DNA of 64,000 bases from Tamlana flava (GCF_041287255.1 NZ_JBGGTX010000003.1:1-64000), one strand, 5' to 3'; positions 52,153-61,381 are shown, numbered from the stretch's first letter. Made by a program: numbers and translations. Notes: generated by a model not told the origin, from the letters alone.

Positions 52153-52521
52153 TGTGTCAAGGGATGAATTAATTACATTCTAAAGTTACGCATAAAAGTT
52201 AATTAATAATCGTAGATATAGCGTAGCTTATCGAAAAACACCAAGTAGTTAATCGTTGATTTTATTTATTTCATCAAGAGTTGATTTTTATTTGGCTATA
52301 AAATTTGTATTTCGTCATTTTCCTATTCAAACCTACCAAAAGATAATCATATTTTAAATAATTGTAAATCAATTGATTATAAAATAAAATATCCTTTTAA
52401 AACAAAAATTTCAAAAACCAATTTTTAAGGTATCTTTACACAAGCATTAAAACGTCAATTCTAAAGATTCTTTTGAGCAAAATCGACGAAATGCATTGGT
52501 AATAAATCGAGACTTAAAAAT
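52153..52521. other. AT-rich intergenic region between TerB-like and DUF1456 genes
   Basis: No coding frame is convincing here. It contains two near-identical direct repeats GTTGATTTTATTT (52255-52267) and GTTGATTTTTATTT (52280-52293), a 12-bp palindrome AATCAATTGATT (52367-52378), and a near-consensus promoter for the next gene: TTT, 19 nt, TATCTTTA (52431-52438). That would leave a leader of about 75 nt. Confidence 0.5.
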
Positions 52522-52776
52522 ATGACCAATAACGACATTTTAAAAAAACTTAGGGTTGCCCTTAAACTTAGAGATGATGAAATTGTTAAAATTTTAGAAT
52601 TGGTAGATTTTCGAATTTCAAAAAGTGAACTTGGTGCTTTTTTTAGGAGAGAAGATCATCCCAAATATATGGAGTGCGGTGACCAAATTTTAAGGAATTT
52701 TTTAAATGGTTTGGTTATTCATTTAAGAGGCCCCATGCCGGACCAAAAAGAAAACAAAAAAGGAGCAACTAAATAA
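52522..52776 (+). CDS. DUF1456 family protein, single domain
   Basis: An 84-residue cytoplasmic protein covering one DUF1456 repeat: MTNNDILKKLRVALKLRDDEIVKILEL, SKSELGAFFRREDHPKY, then LRNFLNGLVIHLRGP. The E. coli relative YehS is about twice as long with two such repeats, so this is a half-size version, which is usual in some Bacteroidota. The function is unknown. The charged C-terminal tail ends in the gene's terminator. Confidence 0.8.
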   Translation: MTNNDILKKLRVALKLRDDEIVKILELVDFRISKSELGAFFRREDHPKYMECGDQILRNFLNGLVIHLRGPMPDQKENKKGATK

Positions 52777-52793
52777 ATAGCAGCTCCTTTTTT
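52756..52793. terminator. terminator between DUF1456 and sucC
   Basis: AGGAGC (52761-52766) pairs with GCTCCT (52783-52788), flanked by A (52756-52760) and T runs, so it can serve both convergent genes. Confidence 0.7.
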
Positions 52794-52812
52794 GTTTTTA
52801 TAAGTTTGAGTA

Positions 52813-54003
52813 CTAGGCCAAAACTTCCTGTACTTTATCTGCGGCTTCTTGAAACTCGGTTGCACTTAGCACAGCCAAACCTGAATTATCAATCAATTCT
52901 TTGGCGATATCGGCATTTGTGCCTTGCAAGCGCACAATGATTGGCACGTTAATATTACCCATATTCTTATAGGCATCAATAACACCTTGGGCTACCCTAT
53001 CACAACGTACAATACCACCAAAAATATTAATTAAAATAGCTTTAACCGCCGGGTCTTTTAATATTATCTTAAAAGCGGCTTCAACTCGGGCAGCATCAGC
53101 AGTACCACCTACATCCAAAAAATTGGCTGGTTCACCACCCGCTTGTTTAATCAAATCCATTGTAGCCATGGCCAAACCTGCACCGTTAACCATACAACCC
53201 ACATTACCATCTAAATCAACATAATTTAAACCTTTTTCACCAGCCTCTACTTCAATGGCGCTTTCTTCCCGAATATCTCTTAAATCAACATAATCTTTAT
53301 GTCTGTAAAGGGCATTGTCATCAATGGTAACCTTGGCATCAACCGCAAGTATTTTATTATCGCTCGTTTTAAGAACCGGATTAATTTCAAATAATGAAGA
53401 ATCTGACTTTATATAAGCCGTATATAAAGCACTAACAAATTTTGTCATTTCCTTAAACGCAGCTCCTGACAACCCTAAATTAAACGCAATACGACGGGCT
53501 TGAAAAGGCATTAAACCAACAGACGGGTCAATTTCCTCGGTAAAGATTAAATGGGGTGTTTCTTCAGCAACCGTTTCAATATCCATTCCACCTTCTGTAG
53601 AATACATAATCATATTTCGCCCAGTTCCCCTGTTCAACAAAACAGACATGTAAAATTCACTGGTTTCACTTTCTCCTGGATAATACACATCTTCGGCAAC
53701 CAAAACTTGATGAACCCTTTTTCCAGCAGCAGAAGTTTGAGGCGTAACCAGATCCATTCCGATAATTTGGCCAGCAAGCTCTTCAACTTCCTTTAAGTTT
53801 TTGGCAAGTTTTACACCACCACCTTTTCCGCGACCACCAGCATGAACCTGTGCTTTTATAACGTACCAGCTTGTACCAGTTTCATTAGTCAATTGTTTGG
53901 CAGCAGCAACTGCATCTTTTGCATTTTGGGCAACTATTCCACGCTGAATGCGCACGCCAAAACTACTTAATATCTCTTTGCCTTGATACTCGTGTAAATT
54001 CAT
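52813..54003 (-). CDS. sucC: succinate--CoA ligase (ADP-forming) subunit beta
   Basis: A 396-residue subunit of the TCA-cycle succinyl-CoA synthetase. The ATG at 54003 gives the family start MNLHEYQGKEILSSFGVRIQRG; nine codons of open frame further upstream are unlikely to be used. The ATP-grasp part has WYVIKAQVHAGGRGKGGGVK, and the succinate-CoA part includes FEINPVLKTSDNKILAVDAK, VNGAGLAMATMDLIKQAGGEPANFLDVGG and FGGIVRCDRVAQGVI. The length is normal. sucD is not adjacent. Confidence 0.96.
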   Translation of the reverse strand: MNLHEYQGKEILSSFGVRIQRGIVAQNAKDAVAAAKQLTNETGTSWYVIKAQVHAGGRGKGGGVKLAKNLKEVEELAGQIIGMDLVTPQTSAAGKRVHQVLVAEDVYYPGESETSEFYMSVLLNRGTGRNMIMYSTEGGMDIETVAEETPHLIFTEEIDPSVGLMPFQARRIAFNLGLSGAAFKEMTKFVSALYTAYIKSDSSLFEINPVLKTSDNKILAVDAKVTIDDNALYRHKDYVDLRDIREESAIEVEAGEKGLNYVDLDGNVGCMVNGAGLAMATMDLIKQAGGEPANFLDVGGTADAARVEAAFKIILKDPAVKAILINIFGGIVRCDRVAQGVIDAYKNMGNINVPIIVRLQGTNADIAKELIDNSGLAVLSATEFQEAADKVQEVLA

Positions 54004-54178
54004 AATATGCTTGATAAGTTTAAGAAGCACAAATGTAAATAATAGCGTTAACTTACCCTAATATTTAATTGCTAAAACTTTTAACTAAGTTATGGGTTAA
54101 TAAGATTGTTAAATAATTAACATTTTGTTTAATTTGTATAAATTTTTAATGAATTATTTTTTATACCCATTTATGAAA

Positions 54179-54186
54179 TATCTTTG
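54179..54186 (+). promoter_or_regulatory. -7 element of lysA
   Basis: TATCTTTG (TAnnTTTG) lies 17 bases before the lysA ATG; the -33 position has TTT rather than TTG. Confidence 0.45.
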
Positions 54187-54203
54187 CCAAAAATTTTGAA
54201 GTT

Positions 54204-55436
54204 ATGACAGAAAATCAATTGCTTAAAATTGTACAAGAGTTTGGCAGCCCAATTTATGTTTATGATGCACACAAAATTGAGGCACAGTATAAAAGACTGA
54301 CCAATGCGTTTAAAAACGTAAAGAAGTTGAAACTCAACTATGCAGTTAAAGCATTGTCTAATATATCAATATTAAAACTTTTTAAAAAGTTAGGTTCTGG
54401 CATTGATACGGTATCCATTCAGGAAGTGCGATTGGGATTGGCCGCTGGCTTTCAACCTGAAGAAATCATTTTTACACCTAACGGAGTTTCTTTAAGCGAA
54501 ATTGAAGAAGCCGCTCAACTTGGTGTTAAAATCAATATAGACAACCTCTCTATTTTGGAGCAGTTTGGTACAAAACACCCTAACATTCCAGTTTGTATCC
54601 GCATAAACCCACATGTTATGGCTGGTGGAAACGCCAATATATCTGTTGGTCATATCGACTCAAAATTCGGCATTTCAATACACCAAATACCCCACATTCT
54701 GCGCATTGTGGAAAACACCAAAATGAATGTTAACGGCATACACATGCATACTGGAAGCGATATTTTGGACGTCGAAGTATTTTTGTATGCTAGCGAAATT
54801 TTGTTTGATACGGCTAAACAGTTTAAAAATTTGGATTTTATAGATTTTGGTTCTGGCTTTAAAGTCCCTTACAAACAAGGTGATATTGAAACCAATATTG
54901 AGGAATTAGGCAAAAAATTATCTGCAAGGTTCAACGAGTTTTGCAAAGATTATGGCAAAGATTTAACCTTGGCGTTCGAACCTGGTAAATTTTTGGTGAG
55001 TGAATCAGGTTACTTTTTAACGCATGTTAATGCCGTAAAACAAACCACCTCTACGGTTTTTGCACAAGTTGATTCTGGTTTCAACCATTTAATTCGCCCA
55101 ATGTTTTATGGTTCGCACCACGATATTATTAACATTTCCAATCCTAAGGGTCGGGAACGTTTTTACACTGTTGTAGGGTATATTTGTGAGACAGACACCT
55201 TTGCAAATAATCGTCGCATAAATGAAATTAATGAAGGCGATGTACTTTGTTTTAAAAATGCAGGAGCTTACTGCTTTTCTATGGCGAGCAACTATAACTC
55301 TAGGTTTAGACCTGCAGAAGTATTGTGGTACAATGACAAAGCCCATTTAATCAGAAAGCGCGAAACGTTTGAAGATATTCTACACAACCAAGTAGAAGTT
55401 GACTTTACCGATAAGAAAGAAAAACAATTGGTTTAA
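54204..55436 (+). CDS. lysA: diaminopimelate decarboxylase
   Basis: A 410-residue PLP enzyme that makes lysine from meso-diaminopimelate. The PLP Lys is in NYAVKALSN (about 49). Other landmarks are the GSGIDTVSIQEVRLG loop, ICIRINPHVMAGGNANISVGHIDSKFGI, GIHMHTGSDI, DFGSGFKVPYKQGD, FEPGKFLVSE and GDVLCFKNAGAYCFSMASNYN. Length and features are normal. It stands alone, with a perfect hairpin terminator downstream. Confidence 0.96.
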   Translation: MTENQLLKIVQEFGSPIYVYDAHKIEAQYKRLTNAFKNVKKLKLNYAVKALSNISILKLFKKLGSGIDTVSIQEVRLGLAAGFQPEEIIFTPNGVSLSEIEEAAQLGVKINIDNLSILEQFGTKHPNIPVCIRINPHVMAGGNANISVGHIDSKFGISIHQIPHILRIVENTKMNVNGIHMHTGSDILDVEVFLYASEILFDTAKQFKNLDFIDFGSGFKVPYKQGDIETNIEELGKKLSARFNEFCKDYGKDLTLAFEPGKFLVSESGYFLTHVNAVKQTTSTVFAQVDSGFNHLIRPMFYGSHHDIINISNPKGRERFYTVVGYICETDTFANNRRINEINEGDVLCFKNAGAYCFSMASNYNSRFRPAEVLWYNDKAHLIRKRETFEDILHNQVEVDFTDKKEKQLV

Positions 55437-55461
55437 TAAATCCGGTTTAATATTAGTGGAC

Positions 55462-55492
55462 AAAAATGCTTAACAAATGTTAAGCATTTTTT
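55462..55492 (+). terminator. lysA terminator
   Basis: Perfect 14-base arms (55462-55475 and 55478-55491: ATGCTTAACA/TGTTAAGCAT plus A and T runs) with a 2-nt loop, followed by T residues, 25 bases after the stop. Confidence 0.85.
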
Positions 55493-55760
55493 ATTATTGG
55501 CCTAATGTTATGAATATATTTTAATAAAGTTGCTAATATTCATTATTTTCTTTAATATTATCAGCCATTCCCTAAGTCTTTTTATAATTTGTTTACTAAT
55601 GAAAAGACATTTTGCATTTTCAATTTTAATTACCAAAAATCCAAGCTTTTCTTTAAAAGCTCAAACATTATTAAAATTTACGTCCGTTTACACCTCTCCA
55701 ACTTTCGGATTGGAAACATCAATATTGTCTTCTTAATTATTAACCTTTAAACCAACCAAA
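55493..55760. other. AT-rich intergenic region before the NTF2-like gene
   Basis: Apart from the lysA terminator this gap shows no convincing gene. A 68-codon reading frame (55530-55736) has no family features. No consensus TAnnTTTG promoter was found near the ATG at 55761; the gene's leader ends CCAACCAAAATGAAA, repeated before the frameshifted ORF at 56664. Confidence 0.45.
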
Positions 55761-56642
55761 ATGAAAAATTCAGTACAACTTTTACTCGTCATTATCTCTT
55801 TAAGTTTAATGTCCTGCGGCAACGGAAAAATTGAAAAAGACATTAAAATGTACACCAGCACATGGGATGAAATCATTAACAATGCCAAAATCGACCTAAT
55901 AAACAGCAACAATTTTACGGAAGACATTACATTGGTGGCCAGTCCAGAAAACATCGTGGGTATTGATGGCTTTAAAGCCTATTATCAAAACTTCATTACG
56001 GGATTTTCGGAAGTAAATTTTACCGTCGTTGATGTACTAGGGCAAAATGACAAAATTGTAAAACATTGGACATTTAAAGGGAAGCACACTGGCGACTTCT
56101 TTGGGATTCCAGCCACAGGAAATTCGGTTGACGTTGAAGGCGTAACCATTGCAAAAATCAAAGATGGCAAAATCGCGCAAGAACAGGATTTTATGGACAA
56201 TTTAGCTTTTATGTCACAACTCGGTATTGACCCTTTACTAAATCCAAATAACGTCATTACCATCAGAAAGCTATATAATGACTTTGCTTCAGGTGATATT
56301 CCAGCGGTAGGAGCTGCCATGGATGAAAACATGATATGGAATGAAGCGGAAAATTTCCCTTTTGCAAATGGGAATCCTTACAAAGGTTTTGAAGCCGTTT
56401 TAGAAGGTGTATTTTCCAGAATCATGGAAGACTGGGAATATTGGAACCTAACAGATATGTCCTTCCATGAAATGACAAATGATAAAATTTTAGTCACTGG
56501 AAGATACAATGCCAAATACAAAAAGAATGCTGCAACCATGAACTTACAAATGGCTCATTTATGGACTCTTAAAGATGGAAAAATAATCAATTTTCAACAA
56601 TTTGCGGACACCAAAGGTATTGCCGACACAATGGCCAAATAA
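55761..56642 (+). CDS. lipoprotein with two NTF2/SnoaL-like domains
   Basis: A 293-residue protein with a lipoprotein signal (MKNSVQLLLVIISLSLMSC, Cys 19). Two cone-shaped NTF2/SnoaL-like domains can be traced. The first (about 40-145) has YYQNFITGFSEVNFTVVDVLGQNDKIVKHWTFKGKHTG and GVTIAKIKDGKIAQEQDFMDN, typical of ester-cyclase-like SnoaL. The second (about 160-285) has NVITIRKLYNDFASGDI and LWTLKDGKIINFQQFADTKGI. Substrates of such domains vary widely, so no reaction is assigned. It probably sits in the periplasm or outer membrane and precedes the DUF418/DUF1624 pair. Confidence 0.85.
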   Translation: MKNSVQLLLVIISLSLMSCGNGKIEKDIKMYTSTWDEIINNAKIDLINSNNFTEDITLVASPENIVGIDGFKAYYQNFITGFSEVNFTVVDVLGQNDKIVKHWTFKGKHTGDFFGIPATGNSVDVEGVTIAKIKDGKIAQEQDFMDNLAFMSQLGIDPLLNPNNVITIRKLYNDFASGDIPAVGAAMDENMIWNEAENFPFANGNPYKGFEAVLEGVFSRIMEDWEYWNLTDMSFHEMTNDKILVTGRYNAKYKKNAATMNLQMAHLWTLKDGKIINFQQFADTKGIADTMAK

Positions 56643-56663
56643 TTTTAATACCAACCAACCAAA

Positions 56664-56908
56664 ATGAAATTAAAACTCACTCTAATCAATGCCATAACTT
56701 TAACTGTTATTGGCATCTCTGCCTTTGGGCTTTACTGGCATTCACAAGATTTTTACCCAATTTTAAATTGCAAAAAGCATTTTATGACTTAGAAAGGAAC
56801 AAATCTGAAAAACCAAATAGAAAACCTTTTTGTTTTGGACTCTTCAGCAATGCTTTTAATTCCCATCGCTCATATTATGTAATGCAGTTTATTTATTTTC
56901 AATTATAA
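56664..56908 (+). pseudogene. small ORF interrupted by a frameshift
   Basis: From the ATG at 56664 a 42-codon frame encodes a membrane-helix start (MKLKLTLINAITLTVIGIS) and ends at TAG (56790-56792). A different frame is open from about 56755 to 56908 (PNFKLQKAFYDLERN, then a KPFCFGLFSNAF segment), ending 9 bases before the DUF418 gene. One extra T in the TTTTT run near 56749-56753 would join them into one ~82-residue protein. The leader CCAACCAAAATGAAA matches the one before 55761. It could be a decayed gene, a sequencing error or chance. Confidence 0.35.
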
Positions 56909-56917
56909 TTTTAAAGT

Positions 56918-58213
56918 ATGGACCTAAAGAATGCCACCCTTGCTCCCACTAAACTCTCAGACCGCATCCAATCCCTCGATATAATGAGAGGGATAGTAGT
57001 TTTTGGTATTTTAATAATGAATATTAATGGTATGGGGCTTGCCCGTGCTTACGACAATCCTTCGGTTTCTGGAGGCGTAACAGGGTGGGATCTTATTACT
57101 TGGATAACGGCCAATATGTTTTTTGAAGGTACCATGCGCGCCTTATTTTCGTTGCTTTTTGGCGTTGGTATGTTTATATTCTTAGACCGACTTGAAAAAA
57201 AGGGTGCAGGCATAGAAGCTACCAATATCTACTTTAGAAGATTATTATGGCTATTAATTTTCGGATTGATTCATGGTTATATCTTACTTTGGGAAGGTGA
57301 AATCTTATATAATTATGCCTTAATGGGCTTTGTTATATTTTCATTTAGGTTAATGAATCCAAAAAAGTTAATATTCATTACATTATTATTGTTGATTGGA
57401 GGGTTTTTATGGGGCTATTTTGAGCACCAAAATGATTTAAGATTAGTTGAACAGGCAACCATAGCAGAAGAATATAAGGCTTTAGACAAACCGCTGAGCA
57501 AAGAACTGGATGAAGCTCTTGAAAAGTGGGAAACCATACAAGAAGAGAAATCTTCCGAGTCTATAGCTGATTACAATGAAAATATGCGTAAAAACTATTT
57601 TTCGGTAATGGGGTTTTTAGCTCCTATCATTACGCATGAAAATGAGCACTTTCCTTATAGGCATGATTGGTATGATGTTCTTGGTATGATGCTATTAGGT
57701 ATAGCTTTTTTTAAAATGAATATCCTTTCGGCTGAAAAATCATTTAGGTTTTATGGAATCATGGCTATTATAGGTTACAGCATAGGGTTAACGGTAAATT
57801 ATTACGAAACCAAATTAATAATAGACAGCGGCTTTTCTTTTCTTGGAATCTCAAAATCCTATCTAACCTATGAACTTGGGAGAATACCGGTGTCATTGGG
57901 ACATATCGCTATGATTATGCTTTTTTGCAAAATGCCAATCTTAAACTGGTTGAAAACAAGTCTCTCAGCAGTTGGTAAAATGGCATTAACCAATTATGTC
58001 ATGCATTCGGTATTTGCACTATTCATTTTTACAGGGGCTGGATTTGGATTATTTGGTAAATTGCACCGTCATGAACTTATGTATATCGTATTTTCGATTT
58101 GGATTTTCCAACTTATCATTAGCCCAATCTGGTTAAAATATTTTTATTTTGGCCCATTGGAATGGATTTGGAGAAATCTTAGCTATCAAAAAAAATACGT
58201 ATTCAGAAAATAA
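56918..58213 (+). CDS. DUF418 (YeiB-type) membrane protein
   Basis: A 431-residue inner-membrane protein with about ten hydrophobic helices. The N-terminal RIQSLDIMRGIVVFGILIMN and the GTMRALFSLLFGVGMFIF, RRLLWLLIFGLIHGY and LLWEGEILYNYALMGF segments are characteristic. The DUF418 C-terminal domain follows (about 260-420, with AVGKMALTNYVMHSVF). Such proteins belong to the acyltransferase-like membrane clan; the acceptor is unknown. The next gene, 12 bases later, is a DUF1624-type member of the same clan. Confidence 0.9.
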   Translation: MDLKNATLAPTKLSDRIQSLDIMRGIVVFGILIMNINGMGLARAYDNPSVSGGVTGWDLITWITANMFFEGTMRALFSLLFGVGMFIFLDRLEKKGAGIEATNIYFRRLLWLLIFGLIHGYILLWEGEILYNYALMGFVIFSFRLMNPKKLIFITLLLLIGGFLWGYFEHQNDLRLVEQATIAEEYKALDKPLSKELDEALEKWETIQEEKSSESIADYNENMRKNYFSVMGFLAPIITHENEHFPYRHDWYDVLGMMLLGIAFFKMNILSAEKSFRFYGIMAIIGYSIGLTVNYYETKLIIDSGFSFLGISKSYLTYELGRIPVSLGHIAMIMLFCKMPILNWLKTSLSAVGKMALTNYVMHSVFALFIFTGAGFGLFGKLHRHELMYIVFSIWIFQLIISPIWLKYFYFGPLEWIWRNLSYQKKYVFRK

Positions 58214-58225
58214 AACATTCAACTT

Positions 58226-59404
58226 ATGTTAAAATCTACCCGAATTGAATCCATAGACATTTTAAGAGGAGTTGTTATGGTTATAATGGCCCTTGACCAT
58301 GTTAGGGACTATTTTTATTACGGCTCCTTTTTTAATGACCCCACAGATTTAGAAACAACAACCCCTATTTTGTTTTTTACGCGGTTCATTACGCATTACT
58401 GTGCTCCTGTTTTTGTTTTTTTGGCGGGTACTTCAGCGTTTTTGTATGGTAGCAAGAAAACTAAGCCCGAGCTTTTTAAATTCCTATTTACAAGGGGTAT
58501 TTGGCTTATTATTCTGGAAATCACTGTCAATAACCTGATTTGGAAATTTGACCTCACCTTCAGTCGATTAATTCTTCAAGTTATTTGGGCCATTGGATTA
58601 AGTATGATTGCACTTTCATTTTTAATATTTTTATCAAGGAGAGCTTTAGTTCTTATAGGTCTTATCATAATTGCTGGCCATAACACGCTTGACCAAATCG
58701 TCATGAATGGAAATAGCTTGAAGTCTAGTATTTGGTATATTTTGCATCAAAGTAACTTCATTTATATTTCGGACACACACCGCATAGGTGTTTTTTACCC
58801 AGTATTGCCATGGATTGGTATCATGATTTTGGGTTATTGTTTGGGGGCATTGTATAGCAAAAACTATGAGCCCGCATTAAGAAAAAAATGGTTGCTCATT
58901 ATAGGAAGCTCAGTCACAGTACTTTTCTTTGTAATAAGAGGTATTAATATTTATGGAGATTTAATGCCATGGGAGGTGCAAGATACAACCACAAAAACAA
59001 TTATGGCGTTTTTTAAGGTAACCAAATATCCACCATCGCTAGCTTATACTTTAATTACACTGGGGCCAGCGCTGCTGTTTTTATACGGTATCGAATCTGT
59101 AAAAAATAAAATAACCGACTTCTTTTTGGTTTTTGGTCGTGTACCCTTATTTTACTATTTCCTACATGTGCTAGTTATTCACTCTTTGGCTTTGTTTGGT
59201 ATGTTGATATTTGGCGGAAATTGGCAACACATGATCATTACGGCAGAAGTATTTGACAACGCATTGCTAATTAATTACGGATACTCCCTATTTATAGTTT
59301 ATTTGGTTTGGATTGGTGTTATAGCCTTCCTATACTTCCCAAGTAAAAAATATATGCTCTACAAGGCAAACAACAAGGATAAATGGTGGTTAAGTTATTT
59401 ATAA
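58226..59404 (+). CDS. DUF1624 / heparan-alpha-glucosaminide acetyltransferase-like membrane protein
   Basis: A 392-residue inner-membrane protein with about ten helices. The start RIESIDILRGVVMVIMALDHVRD contains the Asp/Arg/His signature of the DUF1624 and HGSNAT-type catalytic domain. THYCAPVFVFLAGTSAFLYG, FYPVLPWIGIMILGYCLG and YFLHVLVIHSLALFGM are further conserved parts. Proteins of this type may O-acylate extracytoplasmic glycans; the substrate is not known. It follows the DUF418 gene (12 bases) and its stop directly abuts that of the convergent DinB-like gene. Confidence 0.88.
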   Translation: MLKSTRIESIDILRGVVMVIMALDHVRDYFYYGSFFNDPTDLETTTPILFFTRFITHYCAPVFVFLAGTSAFLYGSKKTKPELFKFLFTRGIWLIILEITVNNLIWKFDLTFSRLILQVIWAIGLSMIALSFLIFLSRRALVLIGLIIIAGHNTLDQIVMNGNSLKSSIWYILHQSNFIYISDTHRIGVFYPVLPWIGIMILGYCLGALYSKNYEPALRKKWLLIIGSSVTVLFFVIRGINIYGDLMPWEVQDTTTKTIMAFFKVTKYPPSLAYTLITLGPALLFLYGIESVKNKITDFFLVFGRVPLFYYFLHVLVIHSLALFGMLIFGGNWQHMIITAEVFDNALLINYGYSLFIVYLVWIGVIAFLYFPSKKYMLYKANNKDKWWLSYL

Positions 59405-59959
59405 CTACTCCCTTAATTTACCTGCAAAGAGGCTTACGTTTGAATTAAAGGGGTTCCCTGATGCGCGCCTTAGTATAACCACCTGACCACAATGCCAAAT
59501 TGCGTCGCTAATTGGCCCGTTTATTAAATTCCAAAAAGGAAATTTTTCATTATCAAATTGTGAAATGTCTTCGGTTGTTCTTAAAATACCTGAAGCCTCT
59601 TTTAAATTTATCAAGGTTTGCCTTCGCTTGTCATCAAATGATAGTTCTTTAATTTTATCTTCTCTTTTTTCTGATGATATACTTGTGAGTATAAAGTTTG
59701 AAAGCCCAAAAATATGATCAATAGTTTCTTCACAGGAACGGCCAGATTCACTCGGCCTATAACCTAAGTCCTCTTTCCCTAAACCATGGGTGGCCCAAAA
59801 GTATCTAAACCCTAAGCCATCAATCATTCTGGACACTACAGTACCTGCCGAGTAATTTTCGGAATGTTCTGGTATTTCATGATAAGGTAATTTATGTTCG
59901 TCCTGTGCCATGGCAAATATTGATGATATTAAAGTTGCTATTAAAATTGAAATTTTCAT
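59405..59959 (-). CDS. exported DinB-like protein
   Basis: A 184-residue protein with a signal peptide (MKISILIATLISSIFAMAQ) and a four-helix DinB/YfiT-type domain. The helix ETIDHIFGLSNFIL and the C-terminal DAIWHCGQVVILRRASGNP match the family, and their histidines could bind metal as in DinB-fold proteins. DinB-like proteins are usually cytoplasmic, so export is uncommon; thiol-transferase roles are known for some but cannot be read here. It is co-oriented with and 12 bases downstream of the M28 peptidase. Confidence 0.82.
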   Translation of the reverse strand: MKISILIATLISSIFAMAQDEHKLPYHEIPEHSENYSAGTVVSRMIDGLGFRYFWATHGLGKEDLGYRPSESGRSCEETIDHIFGLSNFILTSISSEKREDKIKELSFDDKRRQTLINLKEASGILRTTEDISQFDNEKFPFWNLINGPISDAIWHCGQVVILRRASGNPFNSNVSLFAGKLRE

Positions 59960-59971
59960 GCTGCACTAAAT

Positions 59972-61381
59972 TTATCGGTTTTTTATATTTTTTTTTAATG
60001 GTACAGGGTTAGTTCCATACTTATCAAATAAGTAAACTAAAGCGGCCATGGTTGCAGCCCCTAATTCAAGCTCTCTTTTATTAATGGCATCAAAAGTATC
60101 GTTGCTGGCGTGGTGATGGTCAAAATAACGTTGGCTATCGGGCCTTAATCCTGCAAGAACGTTAGATTCTGTTTTTAGCGGACCTACATCGGCACCACTA
60201 CCACTTTTTTCAAAATGGTGAATTAAATAAGGCTTAAATAAGGGTTGCCAACTGAGTACTTGTTCAAAACTAGCATCTGTACAATCAAAACTGAACCCTC
60301 TTGGCGTAAACCCTCCTGAATCACTTTCAAGCGCAAAAACATGGTTTTCCCCTTTTCGTTTTGCTTCTTCAGCATATTTATTCCCACCACGCAATCCGTT
60401 TTCCTCGTTCATGAATAACACCACCCTTATACTCCGTTTTGGTTTAACTCCTGAATTCTTCAACAAGCGCAACACATCCATAGATTGAACAACGCCCGCA
60501 CCGTCATCGTGCGAGCCATCACCCAAATCCCAAGAATCTAAATGTCCACCAACTACCATATATTCTTCTGGAAATTCGCTTCCTCTTATCTCACCAATAA
60601 CATTGTACGATTGAACATCCTTTAGCTGTTTACAACTTTGCTTAAAATATAACTTGGTGCCCTTATTCAATTTCAACATGGCACTTAACAACTCTGCATC
60701 ATTGGTGCTAATTGCAGCAGAAGGAATACGTTTTTCAACCGGTAGGTCCTCATAGGTCATGCTTCCTGTATGTGGTAAATCGTCCAAACGCAAATTCAGA
60801 GAACGCACTATTACACCAATTGCACCAAACTTTGTGGCCTCCATAGCCCCTTGGTAGCGCTGGTTAAAACACCCCCCATAAGCCTCAAATGTTTGGATTA
60901 AATCTGGTTGCATCGGGCGGTTATAGAAAACTATTTTACCTTCTATGTTCTCTTTCCCGAGGGCTTCAAGCTCCTCAAAATTCTGTACCTCAACCACATT
61001 GGCTTTAATACCCAATGCTGGTGTAGCTACCGAGCCACCTAATGCACATATATTTACATTAGTTGTTTTTCCTGGTGCACTTTCAATAAAAGCAAACTCT
61101 TTGGCTCCCCTGACCCATCTGGGCACCATTACAGGCTGTAACGAAACCTTATCGAGTCCTAATTTTTCAAGTTCCTCTTTGGTGTAAGCTACGGCTTTTT
61201 CTGCTCCTAAGGAACCCGACAACCTACTACCTATTTGATTTGAAAGATAATTTAACCAATCGTAACTTTTACCATTGGTTAAAGATTGGGTGTAGATGGT
61301 TTTAAGAACTTCTTGGTCCGTTTGGGCATTACCAACGGAAATTAGGGAAAAAGTGAGTAAGGCTATTTTTAAAATCTTCAT
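59972..61381 (-). CDS. secreted M28-family metallopeptidase
   Basis: A 469-residue exported zinc aminopeptidase/carboxypeptidase-Q-like enzyme (signal peptide to about SVGNAQ). The zinc-binding motifs are GGHLDSWDLGDGSHDDGAG (His and Asp), MNEENGLRGG (Glu-Glu), ALESDSGGF and the final FDHHHASNDTFD with its His. A PA-type inserted domain lies at about 110-230, with EGKIVFYNRPMQ and FGAIGVIVRS. It should act in the periplasm or outside the cell on peptides. It forms a unit with the DinB-like gene. Confidence 0.92.
   Translation of the reverse strand: MKILKIALLTFSLISVGNAQTDQEVLKTIYTQSLTNGKSYDWLNYLSNQIGSRLSGSLGAEKAVAYTKEELEKLGLDKVSLQPVMVPRWVRGAKEFAFIESAPGKTTNVNICALGGSVATPALGIKANVVEVQNFEELEALGKENIEGKIVFYNRPMQPDLIQTFEAYGGCFNQRYQGAMEATKFGAIGVIVRSLNLRLDDLPHTGSMTYEDLPVEKRIPSAAISTNDAELLSAMLKLNKGTKLYFKQSCKQLKDVQSYNVIGEIRGSEFPEEYMVVGGHLDSWDLGDGSHDDGAGVVQSMDVLRLLKNSGVKPKRSIRVVLFMNEENGLRGGNKYAEEAKRKGENHVFALESDSGGFTPRGFSFDCTDASFEQVLSWQPLFKPYLIHHFEKSGSGADVGPLKTESNVLAGLRPDSQRYFDHHHASNDTFDAINKRELELGAATMAALVYLFDKYGTNPVPLKKNIKNR

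Noticed and set aside
55530..55736. A 68-codon hydrophobic frame after lysA
   Set aside because: It lacks any recognisable domain and is AT-rich intergenic sequence; no promoter or spacing supports it.
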